A DNA stretch of 64,000 nucleotides from positions 248,001 to 312,000 of the forward strand of contig MQVO02000023.1 of assembly GCA_001986395.2 (NCBI GenBank), in the 5' to 3' direction. Positions within the stretch are counted from its first letter, which is position 1. Each line of letters begins with the position of its first letter. Below the pieces are notes generated by a model. That model was not told the DNA's origin, searched no databases, and saw nothing but the letters and a program-made list of their open reading frames with translations. Positions 1 through 10,382 of the stretch are shown piece after piece. The translations under genes were made by a program, and so were the position numbers. Source of the DNA: Irpex lacteus (lineage: Eukaryota; Basidiomycota; Agaricomycetes; Polyporales; Irpicaceae).

Positions 1-28
1 TGGTGCAAGCTCACCTGTTCAAGCATCG

Positions 29-3000
29 ATGCCCGTAACAGATTCTTCTCAAGGACACTGGGCCCTGGAATCACTTCTGCTTGCATTAGATTTCCCGCAG
101 GGACTAGCTGACCAGGAAGTACAAGAGTTAGCGAGCCAGACAGCACCTCAAATACCCACCGAAGCAGTCACAAATGAATCGGAAGAGGTCATGATAATTT
201 CCATCTCAGAGGACGAGTACACACCGAACTCAATGAGTCCTGCGGAGGACATCCCGAGCGACAGCGAGATATCATATGCTGAGCAAGATGCCATTGACCG
301 AGCAAAGGTGCAACCACCTGCCCAGCCAATGCAGCAAGCCCGACCGTCACCAGTACCGTCAACGATTGAACTTTCACTCTCAGTAGAACAAGCCAATGAT
401 TTGGAGAGACTCGCCAGTAGCAGACTAAATTGCGGAGGCTTGACATTTATGGATTGGTATGAAGGTGCACAGATGTACCTAACGCAGCTACACGAGTACG
501 AGAGAGAGGCCATCTCGGAAGCTTGGACACCTCATATGAGCCGCCCAAACGCCTTTCTGACCTGGCGAGACGACGACCGCATGGGAGACCTTCGAAATTC
601 GCACCGCTGGGACATACTTGAACAAGACCGTAAGGTGCTCGGACAATGGATGACCCTAGTATCCGAATGGAAGACGGAGCGTGGGAGGCCTGACATGAGG
701 CAAACCCAACACCGAAGTATCCAGGCGGAAAATCGGAACGTTCCCGCCGCGCGTGATAACCCCGCTTTCGTTTGCTTCTCGCATATGAAGTTGCCGCCCA
801 GAGACAGAGAGAACCGTCCAAGTATTCGTGAGATTCCATTGAGTACTCGCCGAAGGGAGCCTATCGTGTGTACGGATTGTTCAGCCGCGCCCAGCCATGC
901 TTTTGCCACTTGCGTGTCCCCGGAATTTCAACAAGACCTGCTGCGGTCGGTCCTCGTTCCTCGAGATAACAGTGAACAGACTCCCGGAAGCCGCTACGGG
1001 ACACCGCCCCGTTGGTCAAGGACAAAGGAGGAGGACCAGACCCTGACAAAGCGTCTAAGAGATAGCGAGAGTAGACCGCCCAGAGCCCTCGCCTTGCGCA
1101 AACCAGGTAAACACGTTCAGCACCGATCAGAGCACCAAGGTCAGCAGATAGGCGAGTCGAGTCAGAAGCCGAGTCAGAGAGCGTCGGGAGACCCAGGACC
1201 GACGGAATCACGGAGCCTTGGCATTCCGAGAAGAGAGCGTTTAGATAGCTGGAGGAGAGGTCACAAGAGGCTGAGATCGCGGGTAATCCCAAAAAGGAAG
1301 TCGTACCGTTTGAACGCCTCGGCCAGCTCGAAGCGCTCGCCTGAGGAAAATGTTAAGCGGCTTAGGACCTGCTTTGGTTGCGGGGAACAGGGGCATCAAG
1401 TAGCCAGCTGTAGGGAGATAGATCAGCTAGTGAAGAAGGGAGACTTGTCACGAACAGAGGGAGGAGAGGTGCGAACCAAAGAGGGAGGACACATCGCTCG
1501 ACGAGGACGAACGTTGATCGAGGCGGCCCGGAGAAATGAGTACGATAAGAAAAGGGGTAGCGGCGACCAGGTAATGGATGAAGTGAAGGAGAGAGGAGGG
1601 AGGACATGGGAAGAGGAGAAAGAAGGGTATAAAAGAAGGGAGGCGCACCATGATCTCTCTGCCAGACCCTCACCCTCAAAGTCGAACACAGACGCGTTGA
1701 CCGCGACTGTATACACCTCGAGAGCTACCCAAACCGCCCCTTCATCGTCTAGCCCTTCGCCTTCAGCTTCCCTTCTTAGTCCCTCACCGTCCATCTCAAC
1801 CATCGACATGCCCGCCGTCACCTCTTGCCTTGGTCTTCCCCGTGTCTACCGCGTATGGAACGTTTTGCGCATGGCCGGAGCGAGTATCGACTGCCTCCCT
1901 AGAGGACTAGTCCAAGGCGGGTCCATCGGTTTGATGTCGCGACCGTTTGCGACGTTGGAAGAGGCTGAGGAGGAAGCCGAGGCGCAGAACGTCTTGCACA
2001 CTATGCATGTCAGTGGTGAGGACGAGTTTGTTTTTGTCCCGAGCGTTCCTGCGTACCGTATGCCACGACGGGACCTTCCGGTCATTGAGGGTCTCGAGAT
2101 CTTTAGTGGGACACGGGCGTACCAGAGCTCCTGCCTAGGAGTAGTGGGAGAGAGGCAGCAGGGAGCGCTACTGCCTGTTGCTGTCCTAGAACGTCTGGTG
2201 GTGCGTGGCGATACGAGCTCCCTGCCAGACGGAACACATCCCGCTGAGTGGACGATGGTCATGAGTGTTGGTAAAGCGTACGTACCCTTATCCGATCCTC
2301 CAACCACGAGTCTCACGCCTCATACATTCTTGCACAGAGACACCACGGGCGTGGTCTTGCGTTCGCTTGGTGGTCCTGGTCCACGAGGAAGGGATGGGAA
2401 GGATGACGAGGGAGAGGGAGGAGTTACAGTGGTTCTGAAGAAGGGACGAGACGACGCAGGAGAGGAGATGACCTTGCAGCAAGTGTTCGAAGGTCAGTTC
2501 AAGCTCAGCTCGAAAACAACTGGCGCTCACCGTTCGGGTTCAGAACATCTTCAAGCTCAGCGAGATGCCGCGCTTAAGGTTCTCGAGCGCGACGTCTTTG
2601 GTTCGGACTCTGACGACAACCTCGACTCCCCCATCCTTGAGCTTCATGTTTCCCACTCGCCTGCCACCGCTCCCAAGCCGTACGAAGTCGAGGATGAAGT
2701 GAAGAAGGAGGTCGAGGAAGCCATCGCCGAGGTGCCACGAGGACGCTCGCCCGATCGTAAGCCCATCAACGTCGACGATTCCACCGACCTGGAGGCTTGG
2801 AAGGCCTGCCAGGACATCGCCGAGTGCTACGCCAAGGAGCAGCTGGCGAACGAGGCCCGCCGTGGATGCTCAGCGCCCCCTGACCTCGCCCGTTTCGACC
2901 AACGTGACCCCCAGCCGGTGGTAAGCATACACACCAGCCTTTCGAGACCGAGCGAAGTTACTTACCTGCGATTTGACCACCAGGATTGGGCACGTATCGA

Positions 3001-4114
3001 CAACTTGACGGACTCCGGGGATCTCCAAGCCGCCATCGACGAGCTCAGCCGCTGGCTAGAGAAGTATGCTGCCGATTTCGACAACGAGACCGACGGCCAG
3101 GAGCCTGCGCATGTAGCTGAATGGGAAGACCGGATGGATTTTGGCTGGAGCAGGGAGGAAGGAGACAGCGGAGGGAACGGAGACGAGGCAGAGGAGCTGA
3201 GGAGCCTGAGAGCGTACGCCGAGACGGTGTCGGACACAAGCAGCGAGGACGACGTCCCGCTCTACCAGCTGAGTCACGGTGGAGGAGACGACGGGCACGA
3301 CGGTCAGGGAGCGACCGTTCTCTTGACTGTGAGTAACTCCCCCGCACTTCTTTATCCTAGCCCCCTCTCCCCTCTCGCCCCCTTGCAAGACCTTGGATCC
3401 CCCTACGACACCCCCCTCGATGTCACCACGCTTCCCCCAACTCTGCACGTCAACATCACCACTCCTATTCTCGACTACTTCCCTGACACCGCACCGTCTG
3501 TACGCGCCATCCGTCCCATCGCCGAGGCTTCAGACGCGTTGCTACGTGTCGGAGGCCCTCTTGTTCCAGACGGGCGTGCCCCGTTTGTGCCTTACGTTCA
3601 CGGCGGCGGTCTGCCTCTCTGGTTCCCTACTCCGGATGAGGCTCTTGCTCGCTATGCTCAAGACGGGACCATGCCCCCACTCGACTTCGCGGCCTACTGG
3701 ATGAACCGGCGTACCATGGTGCGGCAGCTCAAGACCATCGTCGACCGCGCGCAGGACCAGGGTCTCCCAAGTTTCCTTGACAAATACCGAGGAGCGTACG
3801 CGACCACCCCCGACACTCGGCTCGCACTCTCCACGCTGTTCTTTCCGAAAGGCCCTTACGAAGGCTGCCCGTACTTGGACCCGGTCGAGGAGCTCGAGGC
3901 CTTACAGGCGCGTGTATTTCTCGCTGTCACTAATCCTTTTCTCGAGCAGCACGCTATCGCCACCCTGGACCGCGCCCTGGCGTTTCGTACTACCTACCAA
4001 GAAGCGCAGTACATTGTATTCCTTCGCTGTAACGGGTACCTCGGTGGCGACTGGAGCGTCCCCGCTCATGCGTTTCAGCCACCGGTTGCCCGCTATAACT
4101 TGCTCTCTTGCTAA
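29..4114 (+). CDS. Gypsy ORF1, Gag-like polyprotein with CCHC knuckle and long C-terminal extension
   Basis: A 1361-residue frame from the first ATG; the frame is open to the window edge, so the true start may lie upstream. Residues 1-440 are charged and Gag-like; a zinc knuckle of the form C-x2-C-x4-H-x4-C sits at residues 448-461 and would bind packaged RNA. About 900 residues follow the knuckle, far longer than usual for a fungal Gag (commonly 300-500 in all). This tail is rich in Pro, Ser, Glu and Asp runs, has a helical segment near residues 900-930, and no domain I recognise. No retroviral-type protease motif (DTG/DSG followed by A) was found in it. Splice-like tracts occur inside it (2921-2983, 63 nt with GT..AG, and near 3329-3360), which could mark captured host sequence. 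It overlaps the Pol frame in a different register. Confidence 0.75.
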   Translation: MPVTDSSQGHWALESLLLALDFPQGLADQEVQELASQTAPQIPTEAVTNESEEVMIISISEDEYTPNSMSPAEDIPSDSEISYAEQDAIDRAKVQPPAQPMQQARPSPVPSTIELSLSVEQANDLERLASSRLNCGGLTFMDWYEGAQMYLTQLHEYEREAISEAWTPHMSRPNAFLTWRDDDRMGDLRNSHRWDILEQDRKVLGQWMTLVSEWKTERGRPDMRQTQHRSIQAENRNVPAARDNPAFVCFSHMKLPPRDRENRPSIREIPLSTRRREPIVCTDCSAAPSHAFATCVSPEFQQDLLRSVLVPRDNSEQTPGSRYGTPPRWSRTKEEDQTLTKRLRDSESRPPRALALRKPGKHVQHRSEHQGQQIGESSQKPSQRASGDPGPTESRSLGIPRRERLDSWRRGHKRLRSRVIPKRKSYRLNASASSKRSPEENVKRLRTCFGCGEQGHQVASCREIDQLVKKGDLSRTEGGEVRTKEGGHIARRGRTLIEAARRNEYDKKRGSGDQVMDEVKERGGRTWEEEKEGYKRREAHHDLSARPSPSKSNTDALTATVYTSRATQTAPSSSSPSPSASLLSPSPSISTIDMPAVTSCLGLPRVYRVWNVLRMAGASIDCLPRGLVQGGSIGLMSRPFATLEEAEEEAEAQNVLHTMHVSGEDEFVFVPSVPAYRMPRRDLPVIEGLEIFSGTRAYQSSCLGVVGERQQGALLPVAVLERLVVRGDTSSLPDGTHPAEWTMVMSVGKAYVPLSDPPTTSLTPHTFLHRDTTGVVLRSLGGPGPRGRDGKDDEGEGGVTVVLKKGRDDAGEEMTLQQVFEGQFKLSSKTTGAHRSGSEHLQAQRDAALKVLERDVFGSDSDDNLDSPILELHVSHSPATAPKPYEVEDEVKKEVEEAIAEVPRGRSPDRKPINVDDSTDLEAWKACQDIAECYAKEQLANEARRGCSAPPDLARFDQRDPQPVVSIHTSLSRPSEVTYLRFDHQDWARIDNLTDSGDLQAAIDELSRWLEKYAADFDNETDGQEPAHVAEWEDRMDFGWSREEGDSGGNGDEAEELRSLRAYAETVSDTSSEDDVPLYQLSHGGGDDGHDGQGATVLLTVSNSPALLYPSPLSPLAPLQDLGSPYDTPLDVTTLPPTLHVNITTPILDYFPDTAPSVRAIRPIAEASDALLRVGGPLVPDGRAPFVPYVHGGGLPLWFPTPDEALARYAQDGTMPPLDFAAYWMNRRTMVRQLKTIVDRAQDQGLPSFLDKYRGAYATTPDTRLALSTLFFPKGPYEGCPYLDPVEELEALQARVFLAVTNPFLEQHAIATLDRALAFRTTYQEAQYIVFLRCNGYLGGDWSVPAHAFQPPVARYNLLSC

Positions 4115-7100
4115 GGTATGCCCGCCGTCCTCACCGCTTCATTCTTTGCTCACCGTCCTATCAAGTGCTTGTGTTAGAACCATAGAAGTCTCGCAGAAAA
4201 TCATACGAAACCCCACGTCATCGCCTTCAACTTCTCCGTCTCCGTCTCGTACTCGCAAACACCCGCAAAACTCAAGTAAGGACCGTGTTCCATTGGCGGC
4301 GGAACCAGAAGACCTCGAAAACCGTTTAACGTACGTACTCTACATGGAGTCGTCGCACTCTCGCTTACCGTGTCCGTCAACGCAGCACTACCCAGCCGAC
4401 TTAGTCACTCGTCGTCTGTCGTCTACACCACCGCCCTCACCCCCTTTCGCGAGATCTGTAGAGTACCCCCTTCCTGTACCTTTTCCTTCGCGAATTTCAA
4501 CGGGCTTGTTCTGCCCATTCCCGCAAATGTTTCTCGACGTCGTGTCCGCCCCTGGCAACTCGTGTGAATCTCGTTGGCAACGTTGTCAGCCACTCCGTGA
4601 GTATCGGGAGAAGCAACTTAGTTCGAAAGCTTTGTACGAGTTCAACATATCTCTTCCTGAGATAATCAATCCGCCGCCTATGCAGTCTACTCTTGAGCAT
4701 GCCATTACCGGTAGGCCGCTGTCCTCTGTACCTTCAAACGCGTCTTATCATGCCAGCTCACCGGCGCTTCGTACTTGTGCATCTACGATTGCGGCGCCCG
4801 AAGTCCTTTCTTGCTATTCATTTATGGTGCGTGAAACTATAACCAAGCAGGCTTTGTCGAACTATGTACAGTTAAGGGAGGATGGGTCTACCGAAGGCTT
4901 GGAAACAGAAGAATCGTCTTTATGGGTAACGACGTCGATGCAAGAATTGTTCGAATCACTAGAGGATGACGAGGTCGTCATCTGTGTTGACGGGGAGGAG
5001 GTACATTCCGCATGGAAGCGGAACGCAACCTCAGAAGTCGATGCGACGTTCACGCAGGCTACTCGCACACCATTAGCGGCCACTAGTAAGCGTTCGGACT
5101 CAGTAAATTCGGACTCGCTCAAGTATCCGGATCTATTAAGTACGGACTCCTACACTATGTACAAAAGAGTGGACCGTAAGGTAAAACCCGTACCGGCCGT
5201 GTTCCCAGAGGATGCGCGGGTTATTCGCAAGTTCCCTGAAGACCCATTAGCCTCGCTCCCGCAGCTACCCTTCTACCCACCTGAGTTTGAGCCCGATCCT
5301 GGTGGCAGACTTACACGGGAACGTCTCGACGAAATGAATATCAATTCTGACGGTTTTCTCTGGCCCGAAGAAGAGAAATTAATGATCCATGTGCTTAAGC
5401 TCAACCAGTATCATTTCGTCTTTGAAGATAGTCAGCGTGGTTCGTTTCGCGAAGACTACTTCTCACCGTATATCATTCCAGTTGTCCCGCACATACCTTG
5501 GGCTTTCTCAAACATACCGATTCCACCTGGTATTAAGGACAAGGTTATTGAACTGCTTAAGGAAAAGATGGAAGCCGGAGTATATGAACCTAGTCAATCG
5601 TCTTATCGTTCTCGGTGGTTTTGCGTCCTCAAGAAGAGTGGCAAGCTTCGCCTCGTCCATGACCTACAGCCTTTAAACAAGGTTACCATTCGTGACGCAG
5701 GTCTTCCGCCCAATCTCGATAATTTTGTTGAGCCCTTTGCTGGACGTCAATGCTATACGGTCTTCAATTTGTATTGGGGTTTCGATGCACGTAAAGTTCA
5801 TCCCAAGAGCCGTGACCTTACTGCCTTCCTGACACCTTTAGGCCTTTTACGTATCACGTCGCTCCCAACTGGTTTCACGAATTCCCCCGCTGAGTTTCAA
5901 GCTTGTATGGCCTTTATCCTTCAACATGAGATTCCGCATGTCGCAGATATCTTCATAGATGATTTGCCTATCAAAGGACCCTCCACGATTTACCCTGATG
6001 CACATGGAAATCCTGAGCTGTTACCTGAGAATCCTGGTATCCGACGTTTTATCTGGGAACATGCCAATGATGTCCATCGTGTTGTCCATCGTGTCGGTCA
6101 TGCTGGTGGTACTTTCTCTCCGTCTAAGGTTCAGTTAGGCAGACCAGAAGTGCTCATCGTTGGACAGAAATGCACACCTCAAGGTCGTTTACCTGATGAT
6201 CAGAAGATAGATAAGATCCTGAAGTGGCCTACGCTCAAGACCGTTAAAGATGTACGTGGATTTCTCGGACTCTGCGGAACTGTTCGCATATGGATCAAGA
6301 ACTATTCTGCCTTAGCACGTCCACTTACCGAGCTTGTTCGCAATGACGTGGAGTTTGAATGGGATGAAAGGCGCCAAGAAGCTTTTGATACCTTAAAGCA
6401 GGCTATCACCTCACCCCCTGCTTTACGCCCCATTGACTACACTTCCAACCAACCTGTCGTACTCTCAGTTGACTCCAGCTTCATTGCAGTCGGCTTCATT
6501 CTATCCCAGTATGATGATGATTGGAAGAAACGTCCAGCTCGATACGGATCCATTCCTATGAATGAGCGCGAATCTCGATACTCCCAACCCAAGCTAGAAC
6601 TTTATGGCTTATATCGAGCATTGAGAGCTTATCGCTTATATCTCGTTGGAGTCAAGACTCTAAAGGTTGAAGTGGATGCCAAGTACATTAAAGGGATGCT
6701 TAACGAACCAGATCTGCAGCCCAACGCCACTATCAATCGATGGATCCAAGGAATCTTGCTCTTTGACTTTGAGCTCATTCATGTGCCCGCCGAACGTCAC
6801 AAAGGCCCAGATGCACTTTCCAGGAGAGAGATGGCTGAAGATGAAGAGATAGAGGATGATGATGATGACTGGCTGGACAACATTGCCCTATTCATCAGTG
6901 ATGGCCCTGGCCAACAAACCTTCACTCATGCAGAAGTCTATGCTATGCTCTCACCCAAGGACCAGTTATTGGCAGACATATTTCGCTTTCTCACAAGCCT
7001 ACACCTTCCTGAACGCTGCAACACTGAGCAAACAAAGCGCCAGTCCATGCGAAAGGCTCAAAGATTCTATGTTCAAGAAGGAGCGATGTTCAGACGTCAA

Positions 7101-7874
7101 GGTACCAAGCGCCCTACCAAGGTCATATTCCGTGAAGCTCGCAGACAGCAGATCCTAGCTGAAGTCCATGAAGAGTTGGGCCATCGCGGTCAGTACGCCG
7201 TCATGCAGACATGTAAGGAGCGATTCTATTGGCCTACTATGTTCGAAGATGTCAAGCATCACGTGCGCTCATGTCACGAGTGCCAACTTTGGAACACTAG
7301 GAAACCGCAGTTACCTCTCATGGTCTCTACCCCTGCAACTGTGTTCTCCAAGATCCATGTAGATGTCATGTACATGCCTAAAGGAGGAGGTTTTGAATAT
7401 CTGGTTGCAGCACGTGATGATCTTACCGGTGCAGCCGAAGGCCGAGCCTTGCGCAATATCAAAGCCAATGCATTAGCCAACTTCTTCTTTGAGGAGATCT
7501 TATGCAGATACGGTGCAATCGGTCAAGTGACTACCGATAATGGCCCAGAAGTTCAGGGAGCATTTACTGAACTGATGGATCGGTATCATCTTCCTCGAAT
7601 TTCAATCTCACCTTATAACTCTCGAGCCAACGGTGTAGTCGAGCGCGGCCACTTTACCATTCGTCAAAGCATCATGAAGGCTTGCAACGGCCAGCCCAGC
7701 AAGTGGTACACACATGTTCATGCCGCATTTCTTTGCGGACAAGTGCACTACTCGTCGTCAGACTGGATTCTCCCCCTTCTACCTACTCTATGGTACTACT
7801 CCCGTTCTACCTATCGATCTCGCCGAAGCATCACTCATGGTCACTGGTTTCAGGTCCAACATGGAACCTGCTGA
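3777..7874 (+). pseudogene. Gypsy Pol: reverse transcriptase, RNase H, integrase (damaged)
   Basis: The frame opens inside ORF1 (overlap 338 nt, shifted +1), so expression would need a frameshift or internal start; recognisable Pol sequence begins near 5200. RT spans about 5480-6200, with FIDD at residues 726-729 as the YxDD box. RT motif A reads FNLYWGFD: residue 664 is Asn (5766-5768) where relatives carry the metal-binding Asp, so polymerase activity is doubtful. RNase H follows (Asp899 region, about 6440-6830). Integrase has an HHCC finger (about 7170-7290) and the triad D1196, D1254, E1289 with the usual 35-residue D-E spacing. After about 7728 the frame is lost: the protein sense continues in the next register (7714-8346), consistent with a one-base insertion in the T run at 7728-7730. 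No protease motif was found. Confidence 0.88.
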
Positions 7875-8346
7875 TCTTCTGGCCTTACGTATTCAGCAGT
7901 TTGAGAAGCGCGATGAAGATCTAGAGCATGCTGCAGAGACACTTCGCAAGCACAGGTTCAAATCTAAAGAACACTTTGAACGACGTTACAAACGTACCTT
8001 ATGGACCAGTAACCTAGCACCAGGCACTTTGGTACTTCAAAGGAACAATGCCAAAGATAAGAGTTTGGACAAGAAGTACTTCCCACGTTATTTGGGCCCA
8101 TATGAAGTTGTTCGTCGAACCAAAGGTGGATCATACGTTCTAAAGGAATTGGATGGAACTGTTATGCGTCAAGGTGTAGCCGCCCAGCGCTTGCTGCCCT
8201 ATATCTCTCGAACCGACCCCCGCTTGCAGGACATGGCAGCAGAAGAAGACTCAGATGATGAGGAAAATGTGTCAGAAGATGAAGAAGTTGTCATTGAAGA
8301 TGCCAACGCCGATTCTGAATCAGATCCAGAGTCTGACAGCAACTGA
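7714..8346 (+). pseudogene. Gypsy integrase C-terminus, shifted frame
   Basis: This frame continues the integrase after the frameshift near 7728. It carries the end of the catalytic fold (FSPFYLLYG, about 7750), a basic helical stretch, and a small chromo/SH3-like barrel (KYFPRYLGPYEV, then GSYVLKELDG) typical of Gypsy integrase C-termini. The last 45 residues are almost all Asp, Glu and Ser. It ends at 8346, about 30 nt before the LTR. The ATG at 7714 is only the first in-frame Met, not a likely start. Confidence 0.85.
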
Positions 8347-8376
8347 GGACAGTTGCAGTTTCAAGTGCCCCGCGGA

Positions 8377-9257
8377 TGTAACGCCATTACTCTGTAATGG
8401 GTTGGTTACATAAGCGATAGTCCAAGTCTCATGCATTGGTAGCAAAGCTTAGTAAGCCCAGCACAGCCCCCAAGTCCCCTAGCAACCGGTTTCCAAGGAG
8501 TGAGTCATAGGAATTGAGGCTATGTTTTGAGTAGCAACGGTTGTCAATGAAATTCAGAGGCTATGTAGATTGCTAAGTAACCGCACAGCAAAGGCTGTGC
8601 TAGTAGAAACAGTGCTTCCCACATGTATATAAGGCGGCCAGAGTGCCCCCAGAGTAAAGACAAGCAAGTTACAGTTTACACCTCAACCGTCATCAGTCAG
8701 AGCCAGTCAAGCAGTCAGTCAGAAGTCAGTTACTCAGCTAGTCTCCCACGTCGATACTTGAGCTTTGGACATTGGTAGGTACCGAACGCCTACACTGTCA
8801 CTGCTGTCAAGTTCTGTCAATCGAGCAAGAGAATCACATCCAGCAGGCACACACGAGCTGTGAAGGGGATCGTGATTTCTTGTTAGTCGAAGCGCAGGTC
8901 GTCCGAGCTATCTGGATACTACTACTACTCGCTGTTAGTGCTAGCCACTGAAGCCAGTTGTGGGTAATCGTTTTCGAGCCGAATCGTAAATCTCAGTCAG
9001 CTATCTCTGCCTGAACGTACCTTCTTCTCCCCCAACGAACGACTGGGGTAGTTCGACCTAACGTCTGGTCCAACGATCCTCAGCAGTAAAGGTTAGGTTA
9101 GTCAAGGAACGGTATCAGGAGAGCCTTTTGTTTATTGCACGCAGGCGTGTGTGTTAGCCCAACCCAGTACAGGTGATAGCTTGAAGCTAGTCCCTCGTTC
9201 TGCTCTCCGTCCTCGTTGTTCCGCCCCGAACTCACCAGTCCTTTTTCTGATTCGACA
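8377..9257 (+). repeat. 3' LTR of the Gypsy element (881 bp)
   Basis: It starts TGTAACGCCATTAC and ends TTCGACA. Both termini, and an internal tract reading CGACCTAACGTCTGGTCCA, are shared with solo LTR-B (15036-16041, minus). A TATA box lies at 8626-8634. The LTR end was first taken for an intron acceptor because CAG falls at its junction, but the copy alignment shows it is the LTR terminus. Confidence 0.82.
8626..8634 (+). promoter_or_regulatory. TATA box in Gypsy LTR
   Basis: TATATAAGG, about 250 bp into the LTR. The related LTR-B has TATAAATAG at the matching place (15620-15629, minus), so this is the likely core promoter of the family, marking the U3/R border a little downstream. Confidence 0.6.
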
Positions 9258-9591
9258 GCGCGACGAAGGGAAAGGATTCCGAGTGCACGTAGCAGTCCGC
9301 CATTATAGGGAGCTTACGAAGGAGGATAAGAAGCACGACTTTTATCTGGCTGAAGGTCGCGCGGATGCCCTCGGAGATATTGGTCGCCTTTTCTACAGGA
9401 AGAAGAGCGAGCATACTACCCTCATTGATGTCAAGGACATAGTATGCCACTGTACGATCAATCCAGTCCCGGTAGCAAATGTTTCGGAGAAGGCTGTCCA
9501 CATCAGACCGCACTACAGGGTAAGTCATGTATTTCTAAGGAGAATCAGTACACATAATCATGCATTACAGGGTGGGGTTTGCTTGGATTAA
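9258..9591 (+). pseudogene. Host gene fragment interrupted by the Gypsy LTR; possible BAH-like segment
   Basis: The frame is open from the LTR junction (GCGCGACGAAGGG at 9258) to a good donor, GGTAAGT at about 9519-9525, with an acceptor TTACAG near 9570 and a stop at 9589-9591. The translated exon (about 87 residues) has strands such as FRVHVAVRHYRELT, LFYRKKSEH and TTLIDVKDIVCHC, in the style of a BAH domain, where a Cys-containing strand follows an I/V-rich one; this family call is weak. The 5' part of the gene is missing here and would lie upstream of the 5' LTR if the element simply inserted. The spliced end is only six residues long (GGVCLD), so the 3' end may also be altered. Confidence 0.4.
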
Positions 9592-10382
9592 CGACGTGTT
9601 TAGATGGGTGGGAGAGCGACCACTTGTTAGCTGCCTCTGTGCTTTGCTCCCCTGCGCCTTCACTTACGCGTAGCGTTGAATCCTAGAAGTTGGCTTTTTC
9701 ACGCCTAAACGTACTGAGCCGTTTGAACGGCGCTCTCTCGCTTGTACTGCGTATTGCTTGTCCCGTATTTCCTAATATTAACAATGAGGCCTCGCTAGGT
9801 GATGAAGCGATGACGTCCTCATCTTTCGATAGCATTAGCAAGAACAACCTTCAAGTAGATAAGATAACAATGCGCGTCTAAAAAGACGCTAACGCGCTCT
9901 CTGACAGCGACCTCCATCGTCTGAGCTTCTCATTCTTCCTCATTTTCCACCGTTTCGCCAATGCCTCATATAAATCCTTCCTTGATACCATACACTAATC
10001 CGCCGCAATATCAGGAGTCTTTGTACATCATATCCTGCAAAATCTCTTCGCCTCTCACCTCAACCCTCAGTTCGTCTTGCACCCCACCTCTATCAGCCCT
10101 CTATGAAGAATGTGAAGGTAATGGCGCTCACATCTCACTAGCGATGAGATATCCATTAGTGGGAACTGCAGTCGGAAAGGTCGGAAGATCGGTGCGCCCT
10201 CGCTTTGTATACAACGGGACGATGGACTTATCACATCTTATAAAAGAAACAAAGATTCAAAGTCCCGCATCCGAGTATCCATTCTCTCCACAGAGGAGAA
10301 TATACTCAGTACGAGCTTCCATCTACCACTACCATCTGCGCCATTCGAATCCCCGCCAGAAGTCGAGCTTCACTCTCCCGAC
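9592..10382 (+). other. Intergenic, no recognised gene
   Basis: About 790 bp between the interrupted host exon and the next gene. A frame of 157 codons (9961-10434) has no recognisable domain and runs into the first exon of the next gene in another register. A second register is open from 10122 into the start codon at 10383, so an upstream exon of that gene could lie here, with CTCCACAG near 10285-10292 as a possible acceptor. Confidence 0.4.

Larger units (their letters stand above)
1..9257 (+). mobile_element. Ty3/Gypsy LTR retrotransposon, 5' LTR outside window
   Basis: The element runs from the window edge to the end of its 3' LTR. It holds a Gag-like frame with a CCHC knuckle, then a Pol frame in the order reverse transcriptase, RNase H, integrase, which is the Ty3/Gypsy order. 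The right boundary is the LTR terminus ACA at 9255-9257, set by alignment with the related solo LTR-B at 15036-16041, which shares both termini (starts TGTAACGCC, ends TTCTGAT..CGACA). The 5' LTR and the upstream target duplication are not in the window. Two lesions (an Asn for the first RT catalytic Asp, and a frameshift in integrase) suggest the copy is dead. Confidence 0.9.

Noticed and set aside
3008..3025. DSG motif in Gypsy ORF1 (LTDSGDLQ) as a protease active site
   Set aside because: It is followed by Asp and a helix-like stretch, not by Ala and hydrophobic strands as in retropepsins.
9231..9257. Pyrimidine-rich tract ending CGACAG as an intron acceptor for the host exon
   Set aside because: The same ending closes solo LTR-B, so it is the LTR terminus; the resemblance to an acceptor is accidental or at most secondary.
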